From assembly GCA_013792075.1 (NCBI GenBank), contig VMSR01000107.1:1-62116 (forward strand): a stretch of DNA of 62,116 bases, read 5' to 3'. This document shows positions 1 to 8,748 of this stretch, in pieces. A program made the position numbers and the translations under genes. The DNA comes from Desulfobacula sp. GTDB taxonomy: Bacteria; Desulfobacterota; Desulfobacteria; Desulfobacterales; Desulfobacteraceae. The stretch's first letter is position 1; the number at the start of each line of letters is the position of its first letter. The notes beneath the pieces are model-generated. The model made no database searches and had not been told where the DNA came from. It was given only the letters and a program-made list of their open reading frames with translations.

Positions 1-134
1 CTAGAGCCTGTCACCTGGCCTATCCAGCGACAGAAAGGCACACCGACCGGAACGGGTATCAGGCGGGTTATTAAAAAGCTATATGCGATTGCCCTGGTAT
101 TTCCAGTTCCGAAATTGATCCAGCTTTTGGATTC
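1..134. other. left-edge sequence, no gene called
   Basis: No gene can be supported here. One plus-strand frame is open from the left edge to a TAA at 72-74 and could be the last two dozen codons of a gene starting outside the window, but the peptide matches nothing I recognise. Confidence 0.3.
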
Positions 135-458
135 TTATTTCTGGCAATCACATTTTATGTTGCCTGCAATAATCTGCTGCCAATCTCCGATTACGTCGTG
201 GGTCCAGCAATCATCGGCACCGGCAGCCTCCCGCATGACCAAGGCCAGAATATACGCCAGTTCTTTTACCGTTGCCCCGGCTTCCAGGGCGCCTTTAAAG
301 TGCTTGAGCACGCAGGGTTTGGACCTGGCCTTTACGGAAAGGGCGAAACAAATAAATTGGTAGGTTTTTTCATCAATGGTTCGTTTTTCCGCATAAAGGG
401 CATCCATTTCGTCCAGCATCCCGGTGAATTCCGGAAAAAACTCGGCCAAAAATCTCAT
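135..458 (-). CDS. carboxymuconolactone decarboxylase (CMD/AhpD-like) family protein
   Basis: A 107-residue single-domain alpha-helical protein of the CMD/AhpD fold. The middle carries the family-style helix with a Cys and a nearby His (SKPCVLKHF, about residues 47-55) followed by a GAT.KEL helix. AhpD enzymes use a CxxC pair for peroxide or thiol chemistry; only one Cys is at that place here, though a C-x-C pair sits at the extreme C-terminus. The start has an AAGGAG eight bases upstream. It is the last gene downstream of the glpAB-type operon, 136 bp after the CCG protein, so it may be co-transcribed. A redox or peroxide role is only an inference; the substrate is unknown. Confidence 0.75.
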   Translation of the reverse strand: MRFLAEFFPEFTGMLDEMDALYAEKRTIDEKTYQFICFALSVKARSKPCVLKHFKGALEAGATVKELAYILALVMREAAGADDCWTHDVIGDWQQIIAGNIKCDCQK

Positions 459-594
459 GATTTCATCTCCTTGTCCATGGGTATAAACGACAGACCCTGT
501 TCGCAGCTTCGCCTGTCAGATCTGTGCCAATTGCTATCAAAAAACCAGAGGGTTGGCAAGATTGGCCCAAGAAAAGAATACGCTCACCGTGTTT

Positions 595-1431
595 TCACCC
601 TCCCATTTTTCCCAGGGGAATCCCCAGGCAAGTTCCCAGAATAAAAGGATAAGAGACTGCTGAAATCTTGTTCTTTGCAAGGATATGCAACGCTTCAGCT
701 CCCTGGTATTGTATCTGGCAATGGGTACAGGCTGTGCAGATATAGGCGGCACCCTCACGGGCAGCGTCTTCCACCTTATGGCGCAGTATCTTCAGTGACA
801 ATTCCTTGTGGTCCTCGGCAATTGGGTTGCCGCAGCAACTTGTTTCCTTTGACCAGTCAATGACCCGAAGGCCTGTAATTTCCACCAATGCCTTAAACAT
901 CTTGGGGGCAAAGGGATTGTCAAACCCGGTAACACCGTAGGGTCGCAGGGCATGGCATCCTTGCTGAAGTGCTGTTTTCACAGGTTCCCAAGGCCTTATG
1001 ATTTTTTCCTTCAACCGGGTTATCCCAATGTCATGGAGCAAAAAAGAGAGCAAATGCCGGATCACAGGAGAATGACTGCCCGGGTCACGGGAGGGGGGGG
1101 TGTAAAAAAGGCCCTCCTGTGCCAGTATCCGATTGATGTTGTCCCGGAGGTCTTTTCTGGTTTCATACCAGTACACACCCTGTTTGAGCTGGCCAAAGCA
1201 GCACTTGCAGGGGGTCATAATATCCAGTCCATATTTTGCGGCCAGGGCCAAATTTTTTATGGCAGAAAAGACGCTCACCTCAAGGTTTTTCCCCCGGGAC
1301 GGGTTGCCGCAGCAGCTAAAGGGCAGGCGGACAAGACTTACCCCCAATTGTGCCATGACGGTCTCCACTGCCGACCCGTAATCCCCAAGAACAAAATCGA
1401 TCTTACACCCGGGAAAATATGCAACTCTCAT
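595..1431 (-). CDS. HdrB-like CCG-domain iron-sulfur protein (second half of a split GlpC)
   Basis: A 278-residue cytoplasmic protein with two cysteine-rich CCG domains: C9, C40-C41 and C75/C78, then C159, C199-C200 and C232/C235. Both keep the CCGNP signature that in HdrB ligates unusual [4Fe-4S] clusters, and that in GlpC and succinate:quinone reductase SdhE-type subunits contacts the quinone or disulfide site. The start overlaps the stop of the membrane Fe-S gene by 4 bp, so the two are translationally coupled. E. coli GlpC carries its ferredoxin and CCG domains on one chain; here the CCG part is separate. I infer it is the terminal electron-transfer subunit of the G3P dehydrogenase encoded just upstream. 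The exact acceptor (menaquinone, disulfide, cytochrome) cannot be read from sequence. Confidence 0.85.
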   Translation of the reverse strand: MRVAYFPGCKIDFVLGDYGSAVETVMAQLGVSLVRLPFSCCGNPSRGKNLEVSVFSAIKNLALAAKYGLDIMTPCKCCFGQLKQGVYWYETRKDLRDNINRILAQEGLFYTPPSRDPGSHSPVIRHLLSFLLHDIGITRLKEKIIRPWEPVKTALQQGCHALRPYGVTGFDNPFAPKMFKALVEITGLRVIDWSKETSCCGNPIAEDHKELSLKILRHKVEDAAREGAAYICTACTHCQIQYQGAEALHILAKNKISAVSYPFILGTCLGIPLGKMGG

Positions 1432-3065
1432 TTGTCAGACCCCTGGTTGGTTAATTGGGATACTTTAATCTGTTCTGCGGTCCTATGGCCCTGGGCACGA
1501 AGTTCCAGCAGGATATCGGCAACCCGTATGCCCTGGGGGCATAATTCCTGACAGGCATAACAGGTGAGGCAATGCCAGACCATCCGGGATCCAGCAGCCA
1601 TCTGTTTTCTTCCCAGGCGCAGCAGGTTCATGATCTGGTGAGGGCCCAGGTCATTTTGGTTCAGGTCATGGGCCACCACCGGGCAGGCATTGGTGCAGAT
1701 CGTACACTGGACACAATGTTCAAAGGCTGCCACCCGGTCTGCCAGCCCCGGGGAAGAACCTGTGCCCGGCACCTGCGGAAGAGGAAACGGTTGTGTCCAA
1801 ATGTCAAAGGATGTCCCCAGGGCCTGGGTACAATTGTCCGGGAACCCAAGGCTTTCCATCAGATGGTCGGCAGCCGTCCACAACCGGACCAGATCAATAC
1901 CCGAAGGGCAGATATCCCCACAGCGGCCGCAGCGGGTGCAGTCATCATTTCCAGACCGCAACCGGGCCACGGCCCTGGCATCCCAAAGCCCCTTGCCCGC
2001 CATGGTCTTGACCACATCAATTTTTACATGGGGCAGTATTTCCCGGTTTCCCGTGATCTGAAAATTCGGATACACCGCACAGACCTGGGAACAAAACCCG
2101 CAGTTTGTGCAGGCTGTCAGGCTGAAAATCTCCAGCAATCCCATCTGTTTTTTCAGGTTGACATGGGTGCTTTTTTTCCAGGCGCTTGTAACGGGAACGG
2201 CAACCAGGTGAAACATCCGGGAGAAGGGGAGAAAGGCCAGCAACAACAGGCCTGCTCCGTAGTGGAACCAATACAAAAAAAGGTCAACCCGAAAACGGGC
2301 CAACCAGTTGCCAATGGGGGTTATTCCCCCTGCCAGGAAACTTGAAACAAATGCCGGGTCCGGTCTTTCATGGCAGTCCAGGCAGTATTCCTGGTTCAGG
2401 GCCTTGCCTGTTTCAAAATCAGCTGATGCAAAAGGGATTGCCTCTTTGAGCACCAGATGATAGTTCCGGGCCCAGTAAGCCCGCAACTCATTCAGTCCCC
2501 CTGCCTCGTCCAAACCGGAATATTCTTCAACCATCTCGTCAAACCTGGGTTCCGAAATGATCCTCAGGGCTTCCAGCAAAAAGCCGGATCCCACAAGGCT
2601 AAGGATCAGAAAAATGGAGACCGTGCCCTTAAAAAGGCCCCCCTTGTCTCCTGTTTCCCGAATATTTCTGGCACGGTTCATCCGGCGTACCAAAAACAGG
2701 ATGCACCCCAGGCCGACACCAACCCCTGCAAGATTTCTCAGGAACCTGAACGGGCCGATTCCCGGCTGATACCAGGAAAACATCATGGAGGTGACATCAT
2801 CCAGGGCATGGACCACCAGAAGGTAGGAAAATCCGGATATGACAAGGCCATGGACCAGCCACCTTAATTTTCCAGCCTTGAACAATTTTATCTGGAACAG
2901 GGTGTTGAACAGGAACCCCGTGGCAGTGAAATTAAAAATTTTTTTTGCCCAGGGTTCCTTGTCCCGTTCAAAAAACCGGCTCTTCCTTGCAATGGACCGG
3001 AAACGATAGACAAGGCCGATCAAAAAAATTACCAGGACCCCATATAGAAGGATACGAAATATCAT
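1428..3065 (-). CDS. membrane cytochrome b / c-type-motif / poly-ferredoxin electron-transfer subunit
   Basis: 545 residues. The N-terminal half is a NarI/HdrE-like membrane domain, with hydrophobic segments near 5-22, 70-88, 112-126, 147-165 and 262-282 and several membrane His residues that could bind b heme. Between the fourth and fifth segments lies a hydrophilic loop (about 168-255) containing a CxxCH c-type heme motif at 228-232. The C-terminal half has four CxxCxxCxxxC motifs (C319-C329, C376-C386, C451-C461, C499-C509), enough for four [4Fe-4S] clusters. It starts inside the glpB stop and ends inside the CCG-protein start, each with a 4-bp overlap. I infer that it takes electrons from GlpAB through the Fe-S wire into the membrane. 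The c-type motif and the double dicluster make it larger than GlpC or HdrE. Confidence 0.82.
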   Translation of the reverse strand: MIFRILLYGVLVIFLIGLVYRFRSIARKSRFFERDKEPWAKKIFNFTATGFLFNTLFQIKLFKAGKLRWLVHGLVISGFSYLLVVHALDDVTSMMFSWYQPGIGPFRFLRNLAGVGVGLGCILFLVRRMNRARNIRETGDKGGLFKGTVSIFLILSLVGSGFLLEALRIISEPRFDEMVEEYSGLDEAGGLNELRAYWARNYHLVLKEAIPFASADFETGKALNQEYCLDCHERPDPAFVSSFLAGGITPIGNWLARFRVDLFLYWFHYGAGLLLLAFLPFSRMFHLVAVPVTSAWKKSTHVNLKKQMGLLEIFSLTACTNCGFCSQVCAVYPNFQITGNREILPHVKIDVVKTMAGKGLWDARAVARLRSGNDDCTRCGRCGDICPSGIDLVRLWTAADHLMESLGFPDNCTQALGTSFDIWTQPFPLPQVPGTGSSPGLADRVAAFEHCVQCTICTNACPVVAHDLNQNDLGPHQIMNLLRLGRKQMAAGSRMVWHCLTCYACQELCPQGIRVADILLELRAQGHRTAEQIKVSQLTNQGSDK

Positions 3066-4360
3066 GGGCCTGCCTTTGACCGTCTTTTGTGGAACCTGTC
3101 CACTGCCGCACAGGCAGACACCAGGCAGACACCGGCCCCGGATTTGAGCCGTATCCAGTCATTGTGGGCCAGGATACTGCCAACGGCGTAAAGATGATCG
3201 AACACGGGTGCCCCCCTTTTGTTAAGGGGCCTGAAGTCCTTGTCGGTTTCAATGCCGGCCCGATTGACAAGGTGGCCCTGGCGGGTCAGAAAATCGGTCC
3301 CATGCCAGAGGCTGCGCGTCACAGGCTGGTGCACATTCAAGTGAAATATCGTCTCCACAATCCGTTCCCGCCTGGCATGGAGGCCGTTGCCGGGGAATCT
3401 TCCCGTGGCAAGGACCACGCCCCCGGCAGAAATGGACAATTCGCGATTGTCCGTACTCCCGGTAAGGGTAAATTTTTTACCATTAAATACCGGGTCTTTT
3501 ATCGTAACATTGCTTAAAAATGTCACCCCTGATGCTGCCAATGAAGTTTCAAAGGCATTTTTCAGCCGCAGACCGGGAACACTGGGGGGAAGCCCCGGAA
3601 TCTCAAACAGGGGAAGCCCTGTCAAGTTTTCTAGCCGCTGCTGGATTCCCAGACTATTGTGAACCCCGCAAACAGCCGGCATACCCGCAATATCAACTTT
3701 GTCCGAAAAGGCGAGCACCTGGCGGACAAAGGCCTCCTGCACCTTCGGGTCTTCAAACAATTGGGCCAGAACAATTGGCGGAATGGTTTGGGAAATGCCC
3801 GGAATCTCAACCGTTACGGGAATGACCCTGGCCAGGCGATGTTCCATTCCGGCTGCCACCTGCCGGGCGCTGAAGCCCTGGAGGCCCTTTATGTCAATGA
3901 CAAGCAATGATTTTTTCTCGGCTGTCTCCCCAAAAAGGCGGGTCCCTTTTTCCATGGTTTTGGGCACCATGAAACTGGGTTTAAGGGTGCCCATGGCCGT
4001 TAAAACCGAAAGATTCCGGCCGCCGGACAAATGGTAGGCAAGGCCTGCCTTTCCCAGAACCTTTTTTACAAAGTCAAAGCCCTGGAGGATCTGTTCATGG
4101 TCGACGCTTCCATAGGGATGATCGGGTTCCGCTGCCCTGAGGCCGGCAAGGCCCAGGGCAGGATCCGCCACGCTCTTTCGGGCCTCCATGGGATATACCC
4201 CCAAATAGTCCATCATCCCGCTCACAAAGATCAGGGACCCGGAATTTCCCGCCAAGATGGTTCTGATCCCAAGGCTTGCTGCCCGGGCCGCTGCCACCAT
4301 GCCCGCCATTCCGGCACCAATCACCAGCAGATCGCAGTCCATCTTCCTGTATTCTGTCAT
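3062..4360 (-). CDS. glpB: anaerobic glycerol-3-phosphate dehydrogenase subunit B
   Basis: 432 residues, close to the usual GlpB length. An N-terminal Rossmann FAD/FMN motif is visible (VIGAGMAGMVAA, about 11-22), as is a second nucleotide-binding stretch near the C-terminus ending in LYAVGSILAHNDW. GlpB is the flavin subunit that links GlpA to the Fe-S subunit in the GlpABC complex oxidising sn-glycerol-3-phosphate to dihydroxyacetone phosphate under anaerobic conditions. It overlaps glpA by 4 bp upstream and the membrane Fe-S gene by 4 bp downstream, so stoichiometric production is expected. Confidence 0.9.
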   Translation of the reverse strand: MTEYRKMDCDLLVIGAGMAGMVAAARAASLGIRTILAGNSGSLIFVSGMMDYLGVYPMEARKSVADPALGLAGLRAAEPDHPYGSVDHEQILQGFDFVKKVLGKAGLAYHLSGGRNLSVLTAMGTLKPSFMVPKTMEKGTRLFGETAEKKSLLVIDIKGLQGFSARQVAAGMEHRLARVIPVTVEIPGISQTIPPIVLAQLFEDPKVQEAFVRQVLAFSDKVDIAGMPAVCGVHNSLGIQQRLENLTGLPLFEIPGLPPSVPGLRLKNAFETSLAASGVTFLSNVTIKDPVFNGKKFTLTGSTDNRELSISAGGVVLATGRFPGNGLHARRERIVETIFHLNVHQPVTRSLWHGTDFLTRQGHLVNRAGIETDKDFRPLNKRGAPVFDHLYAVGSILAHNDWIRLKSGAGVCLVSACAAVDRFHKRRSKAGP

Positions 4361-5922
4361 GGAAGGTCACCTTGCCCCAATTCAAGGCAGAACAGACCGC
4401 AGTGGATCATCTCCTTGAGGGAAGACTGGGCAAGGGAGGTGCCCCACAACAGGGCACGCTCTCCTTTCCACCGTTCATTTAAAAAACGCCTCAGGCCATC
4501 CACCCCTTGGGGGCCTGTGATCTCCCCCCGGTTGTACAAATGGGACAAAACCCTCAGACTGCAGGAAGATCCCTGGCAGGGACCCTTCCCCATACGGCTT
4601 CTTAACGCAATGGACAATAGATCCGGCACAGCCCTGTTTTTCCGGATGCCGGCAACAATGGCATCAATGGCACTGGCCGGCACCATTTCACATTCGCACA
4701 TCATCTCTTCTCTGCCATGGAAAGAAGATCCCTGTCCAAGGGAGACACCCGGTTCGGTCCATCCGCTGCCTTCGGTTTGTGGCAAGGCCAGGTACCTGGT
4801 CCGGCAGACCGAAGGCAACCCCAGCCGTTCACAGGCCAGGTCGGATGTTTTTTCGGCCATCAGCCGAAAGGTGGTCAGTTTTCCGCCGGTGATGGTGATA
4901 AAATTCTCCACCCCGTCATTGGCATGGTCCAGAAGACAAAACCCCCGGGACAGGTCTCTATCGTCAGTTCCTCCGGAACCGATCAGAGGACGGACGCCGC
5001 AATAGGCACGGATATACCTGCGGGACCCCAGGTCCGGGACCATTTGTTTGCCCTGGTTGATGATCAGGTCCACTTCGTCCACACTGGGAAAAATATTGTC
5101 CGGCGATTTCACCCGCAAGGATGTGGTGCCGATGATGGAAACCACGCCGCCGGGCACCAGGATATCAGCGTCCCCTGCCTGTCTCAGCCGGTTAATAACC
5201 CGGGTTGCCATGCGCTGGCCCGTCACCAGCAGACTGCCTTTGGAATAGACCATGGGGATATCCACACCGGCCATGGCAGCCACAAAACCGGCCCAGGCAC
5301 CGGTGGCGCTGATATAGATATCTGCACGGATACGCGAGGTTTCATTGGTTTTTGTGTCCAGTATCCTGGCAAAAATAATTTTCCGGTCTTTGCGGATGAA
5401 TTCCTTCAGCTGGGAATGGTTAGAATATTTGCCCCCCTGGGCAAGGGAATGGTTCATATTTTCGATGGAGAGTTTGAATGGATCAATGGCGGCATCCGCC
5501 ACCTCAAAGGCGGCAATCAACAGGGGAGACAGACAGGGCTCCATTTGCCCGGCATCCTTTACATCCAGTGGTCGGCAGGGGATCCCGGCGCGTTCACACA
5601 TCCCGGGAAAATCGGCAATATAGGCCTCATCATCCCCGGGAACCGCCACAAAAAGACCGCCGGTCTCTTCAATGCAATGGGGGGCAATCTGTTTGAGGAG
5701 CAGTCCCTCTGAACGGCATTCCATGGCCGCCTCAATATCGGAATGGACATACCGTGCCCCTGAGTGCAAAAGGCCGTGGTTCGCCCCGGAAGCGCCGGCG
5801 TTTAAATCGCTTTTTTCAATGAGAATCACCCGGACGCCGCGAAGGGAAAGGTCCCTTGCAATGCCGGTACCGGTCGCCCCGCCGCCGATGACCAGCACCT
5901 GGGTCTCGATTGTTTTTTCCAT
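4357..5922 (-). CDS. glpA: anaerobic glycerol-3-phosphate dehydrogenase subunit A
   Basis: 521 residues. FAD-binding GxGxxG is at about 12-17 (GGGATGTGIARD), followed by the DAO-type body typical of GlpA/GlpD. The C-terminus is a BFD-type [2Fe-2S] domain with a C-x-C pair (CEC) and a later CQGSSC pair. This is the catalytic subunit oxidising G3P to DHAP. It is the first gene of the operon, with AAGGAAC upstream of the ATG. No glycerol kinase or facilitator gene lies next to it, so G3P may come from phospholipid turnover or a distant glpK. The identification is firm. Confidence 0.93.
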   Translation of the reverse strand: MEKTIETQVLVIGGGATGTGIARDLSLRGVRVILIEKSDLNAGASGANHGLLHSGARYVHSDIEAAMECRSEGLLLKQIAPHCIEETGGLFVAVPGDDEAYIADFPGMCERAGIPCRPLDVKDAGQMEPCLSPLLIAAFEVADAAIDPFKLSIENMNHSLAQGGKYSNHSQLKEFIRKDRKIIFARILDTKTNETSRIRADIYISATGAWAGFVAAMAGVDIPMVYSKGSLLVTGQRMATRVINRLRQAGDADILVPGGVVSIIGTTSLRVKSPDNIFPSVDEVDLIINQGKQMVPDLGSRRYIRAYCGVRPLIGSGGTDDRDLSRGFCLLDHANDGVENFITITGGKLTTFRLMAEKTSDLACERLGLPSVCRTRYLALPQTEGSGWTEPGVSLGQGSSFHGREEMMCECEMVPASAIDAIVAGIRKNRAVPDLLSIALRSRMGKGPCQGSSCSLRVLSHLYNRGEITGPQGVDGLRRFLNERWKGERALLWGTSLAQSSLKEMIHCGLFCLELGQGDLP

Positions 5923-6193
5923 TGAAGTTCCTTTTTTTGTTCAACCAATCTTGTCCAAACACAGCGGTTGAAACCCTGTTAAAAATCCGAAAATAAAACT
6001 ATCACGCCTGGTTTGCCTTCACAAGTGAAGATTGGGCCGGTTTTTTTCTGGATATCTTTTTCGGCCTGTGGTATCACTCGTTCAAATCCTTGTTCATTTT
6101 ATAACAGAAAATGGTTCCCATGGCTTCTAAAAAAAAATCCACGAACCATCCACCGGGATAGCCTGAAAACGATAAAACGGAGATCGGCAGATA
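5923..6193. other. divergent intergenic region glpA / DMT transporter
   Basis: 270 bp between two divergent starts. A short inverted repeat with arms CTTCAC and GTGAAG around AA sits at 6017-6030, about 100 bp upstream of glpA, and could be a regulator site. No clear promoter pair or RNA gene was found. Confidence 0.3.
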
Positions 6194-6637
6194 ATGAAAC
6201 TGGTTCTTTTATTCATCGCCCTGGTTGCCGGAATGCTGGCACCCCTGCAGGCAGGATTGAACGCAAAGATGGGCCGGGCCATCGAAAGCCCCGTATATGC
6301 AGCATTGATATCCTTTGCCGTGGGAACCCTGGTGCTTTTTTGCTATGCCCTGGCCACCCGGGTGGCGTTTACAAATATCCGGTTTGCCGCCAACACCCAC
6401 TGGTCTGTCTGGTCTGCCGGCTTTTTGGGCGCTTTTTATGTTACTGCAGCCATTATGTTAACCCCCCGCCTGGGAGCGGCCCTGACCTTTGGGCTTGTGG
6501 TGGCAGGACAGCTTTTGATGGCGGTCTTCATGGATCATATCGGGCTTCTGGGAGTGCCGGTTCAACCCATCGGCTGGCAACGATTGGCAGGGATTGCCCT
6601 GATCACGGCAGGGGTTCTTCTGATCAGAAAATTCTAA
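6194..6637 (+). CDS. YdcZ/DUF606-type small DMT-superfamily transporter
   Basis: 147 residues, almost entirely hydrophobic, with four or five predicted membrane helices. It has the DUF606 opening pattern (MAPLQAGLNAKMG-like at about 15-26) and a Gly-rich end ...GIALITAGVLLIRKF. The length matches the family (about 140-150). Members are half-size relatives of EamA exporters and probably dimerise; substrates are mostly unknown. It stands alone, divergent from glpA and convergent with the flavoprotein gene. A GGAG lies rather far (11 nt) upstream of the ATG, so translation may be weak. Confidence 0.8.
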   Translation: MKLVLLFIALVAGMLAPLQAGLNAKMGRAIESPVYAALISFAVGTLVLFCYALATRVAFTNIRFAANTHWSVWSAGFLGAFYVTAAIMLTPRLGAALTFGLVVAGQLLMAVFMDHIGLLGVPVQPIGWQRLAGIALITAGVLLIRKF

Positions 6638-6657
6638 CATAATTCCAATGTAAAACA

Positions 6658-6685
6658 GCCCTGCCCCTGATTCAGGAGGCAGGGC
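6658..6685. terminator. stem-loop between convergent genes
   Basis: The 8-bp GCCCTGCC/GGCAGGGC stem is continued by an inner CCTG/CAGG stem and lies between the stops of the convergent DMT and flavoprotein genes. T-rich stretches lie within about 25 nt on both sides rather than directly adjacent, so termination is probable but not textbook. Confidence 0.55.
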
Positions 6686-6710
6686 CGCAATAACGACTCA
6701 AGACTTTTTT

Positions 6711-7412
6711 CTAGGCCGTCTCTCCAAACCCGGACATCATTTTATCGCGCACCTTCTGGGTCACGGCTGCCCGGTCATGTCCCTCGGTAAGCCGTTTTCC
6801 CAACAATTTGCCTGCCTGGACAGCAGATGCCATCACATCTGCCTGTTTTTCCACATTGGGAATGATATTGTCGGTAATTTTAACCCCCGGGCCATGGATC
6901 ATGGTGGGAATTCCCACCTGACAGGTTTCGCCGTAACCACAGGTATAACAGGAAGCCGCACCCTGGCCGGTTACCTTGGCCACTGTTTCTATAAAATTAT
7001 ACATAAAAAATTTTTCCAGTGCATCTGCAGGGGCTGCCCCGGTTGTCCCGCCCACACCTACAGCCACAGCCAGCTTCCCCCACAGGGTCCGCCCTGTCTG
7101 GTGACGGAACTGGAACCAGCGCTCCAAAAATGCATGGGTTAAGGCATTCAAAGTGGAATAATAATTGGGCGCACCCATCACGTAGGCATCTGCCGCAACA
7201 ATCTTATCCCGCAACGGCATTAAATCATCATTTACCTTGCATATATTGTCCTTGACGCATCCAAGACAGGCGATACACCCACCAATGGATTTATTTCTCA
7301 AGGATATCAATTCATACTCGCAGCCGGTGTTTTCCAAAACGGTTTGGACCAGTTTCATTCCCCCTGAACTGCCTTCTTTGCGTGAACTTCCCGAAATACC
7401 AAGAATTTTCAT
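6711..7412 (-). CDS. iron-sulfur flavoprotein (flavodoxin-fold NAD(P)H:FMN reductase family)
   Basis: 233 residues from the ATG at 7412, which has GGGAGA just upstream; an earlier ATG extends an unrelated leader. The flavodoxin-like phosphate loop GISGSSRKEGS (about 5-15) binds FMN. A compact cysteine motif C46-x2-C49-x2-C52-x5-C58 matches the [4Fe-4S] ligand set of archaeal and clostridial Isf flavoproteins. Extra cysteines near 160-170 (SCYTCGYGETC) are unusual and could bind a second metal. Isf proteins move electrons from ferredoxin to unknown acceptors or reduce O2/H2O2. It is monocistronic; its partner is not evident. Confidence 0.82.
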   Translation of the reverse strand: MKILGISGSSRKEGSSGGMKLVQTVLENTGCEYELISLRNKSIGGCIACLGCVKDNICKVNDDLMPLRDKIVAADAYVMGAPNYYSTLNALTHAFLERWFQFRHQTGRTLWGKLAVAVGVGGTTGAAPADALEKFFMYNFIETVAKVTGQGAASCYTCGYGETCQVGIPTMIHGPGVKITDNIIPNVEKQADVMASAVQAGKLLGKRLTEGHDRAAVTQKVRDKMMSGFGETA

Positions 7413-7613
7413 TTCATTCTCCCATGCATATGATAAATTTCCCGTTCTGCATTCAGCTATCATCCGGTGTCCCGGACAATGGGGCTGGCCCCCGTTGCCC
7501 AATGGGACAGATGAACTCCAATCTTGGGTCAGGATACAATATTATATGGACTGCGTCCAGCAAGGGTATGAAAATATTCTGGAAGATCCAGTTTAGGGCT
7601 TGCCCTGATTTGA

Positions 7614-8699
7614 CTAAGCGCGGAGTCCCCCTATCGATCCTGCCATAATGCTGTTGTAACAGCTCATGCAACTCTTGGGCACAGGCTGGGGGTCCATGAC
7701 AAATTTTGTCATAGCTATATCATAAAATTTTCTGAACTGGCGATATTCTTTTTTGTTCCAGATTCGGGTGAGACTCTCTTGGCCAATATTTCCGAATGAC
7801 AGAGGGTAACAAGGTGAAGTACGATTTTGAAAAATATGAACCAAGGGTTTCTGACCGTCGGTTTGGGAAAGAGTTGGTGAAGTAAAAACACAGGGACTGA
7901 TTTCTCCTGTTACACTGACCACGCATGCGTTGCAGATATTTTCACTGCAATGCACCGATTCATTCCCTAATACGGGACTTTTGTATGCAAAAATCAAGTT
8001 CTCTTTCCGCGCCTCCTGGGCGACGGCTTCCAATAGGCTGATAAAATAGGGTTGTTTTTCCTGTTGGGTAAAAACAGCTTCTTGACACAGGGTTTCTTTC
8101 ATGATCAAGGTCATGTTGCTGCAAACGATCTGGTCTGCCCCCAGTTTTTTTGCCAGCCGCACCACTTCCTTCAGTTCATGGAAATTTGATGCCCACATAA
8201 GATATGCCAAATGCAGGGCCGGATACAGGGACCCCTTTTGTGCCTTGATCTGCTGCAACTGTTCAAGATTTCCAATGATTTTTACAAGATCGGTGCCCAT
8301 TCTTATTCGGTTATGGGTTGAAGGACTTGTGCCGGCAAGGCTGACGCCCAAAATATCTGTTTCAAGATCAACAAGCCTGCAGATGGTTTCCGCGTTGAGC
8401 AGCATGCCGTTGGTGGTGAAGCCGACGCGTTTTCCTCTTGCTTTGCACACCTGAATCATGTCAAAGATATCCGGATTCAGGAGCGGTTCCCCCCAGCCCT
8501 GGAGATAAACAAGATCTGTATACCCAAGATAGGGAATTAGCTGTTTGAAAAGCTTGAACCCCATATTCTGTTTTTTATGGAGCAGGGGCTGGGGGCAGTA
8601 GATACAGGCAGCATTGCAGCGGGTTGAGATCTCTACCTGTATCCAGTCAAGCTCGGGACTGCCAATCTTGTCAAGAATTTTTGTTATCCACTGGCCCAT
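7614..8699 (-). CDS. radical SAM protein with SPASM-type C-terminal cluster region
   Basis: 361 residues from the ATG at 8699, chosen because it follows the upstream stop at 8749 and has an AAGGA about 11 nt before it; a longer frame reaches 8822. The CxxxCxxC motif that binds the SAM-cleaving [4Fe-4S] cluster is at C28, C32 and C35 (CNAACIYC). A GWGEPLL motif and TTNGM typical of the twitch/AdoMet barrel follow. The C-terminal half has further cysteines (CSENICNAC..., then CMSC near the end) consistent with a SPASM or twitch auxiliary cluster. SPASM enzymes modify peptides or proteins. No obvious peptide substrate lies in the operon, whose other members are membrane proteins. It is last in a four-gene minus-strand run beginning with the YeiH transporter. 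Confidence 0.83.
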   Translation of the reverse strand: MGQWITKILDKIGSPELDWIQVEISTRCNAACIYCPQPLLHKKQNMGFKLFKQLIPYLGYTDLVYLQGWGEPLLNPDIFDMIQVCKARGKRVGFTTNGMLLNAETICRLVDLETDILGVSLAGTSPSTHNRIRMGTDLVKIIGNLEQLQQIKAQKGSLYPALHLAYLMWASNFHELKEVVRLAKKLGADQIVCSNMTLIMKETLCQEAVFTQQEKQPYFISLLEAVAQEARKENLIFAYKSPVLGNESVHCSENICNACVVSVTGEISPCVFTSPTLSQTDGQKPLVHIFQNRTSPCYPLSFGNIGQESLTRIWNKKEYRQFRKFYDIAMTKFVMDPQPVPKSCMSCYNSIMAGSIGGLRA

Positions 8700-8748
8700 G
8701 ATAATGGGTATCCTTAAAAACAGCGTTCCGCCAGGAAATAGTTTCCCT

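Noticed and set aside
198-644. 148-codon plus-strand frame
   Set aside because: It runs opposite the CMD gene and across the gap; no ribosome-binding site and no recognisable family.
952-2345. plus-strand frames opposite the CCG and membrane Fe-S genes
   Set aside because: Shadows: the minus-strand frames have unmistakable cysteine motifs and 4-bp overlaps.
4717-5712. 331-codon open frame on the plus strand
   Set aside because: Antisense shadow of glpA; GC-rich codon use opens the opposite frame and the peptide is low-complexity without motifs.
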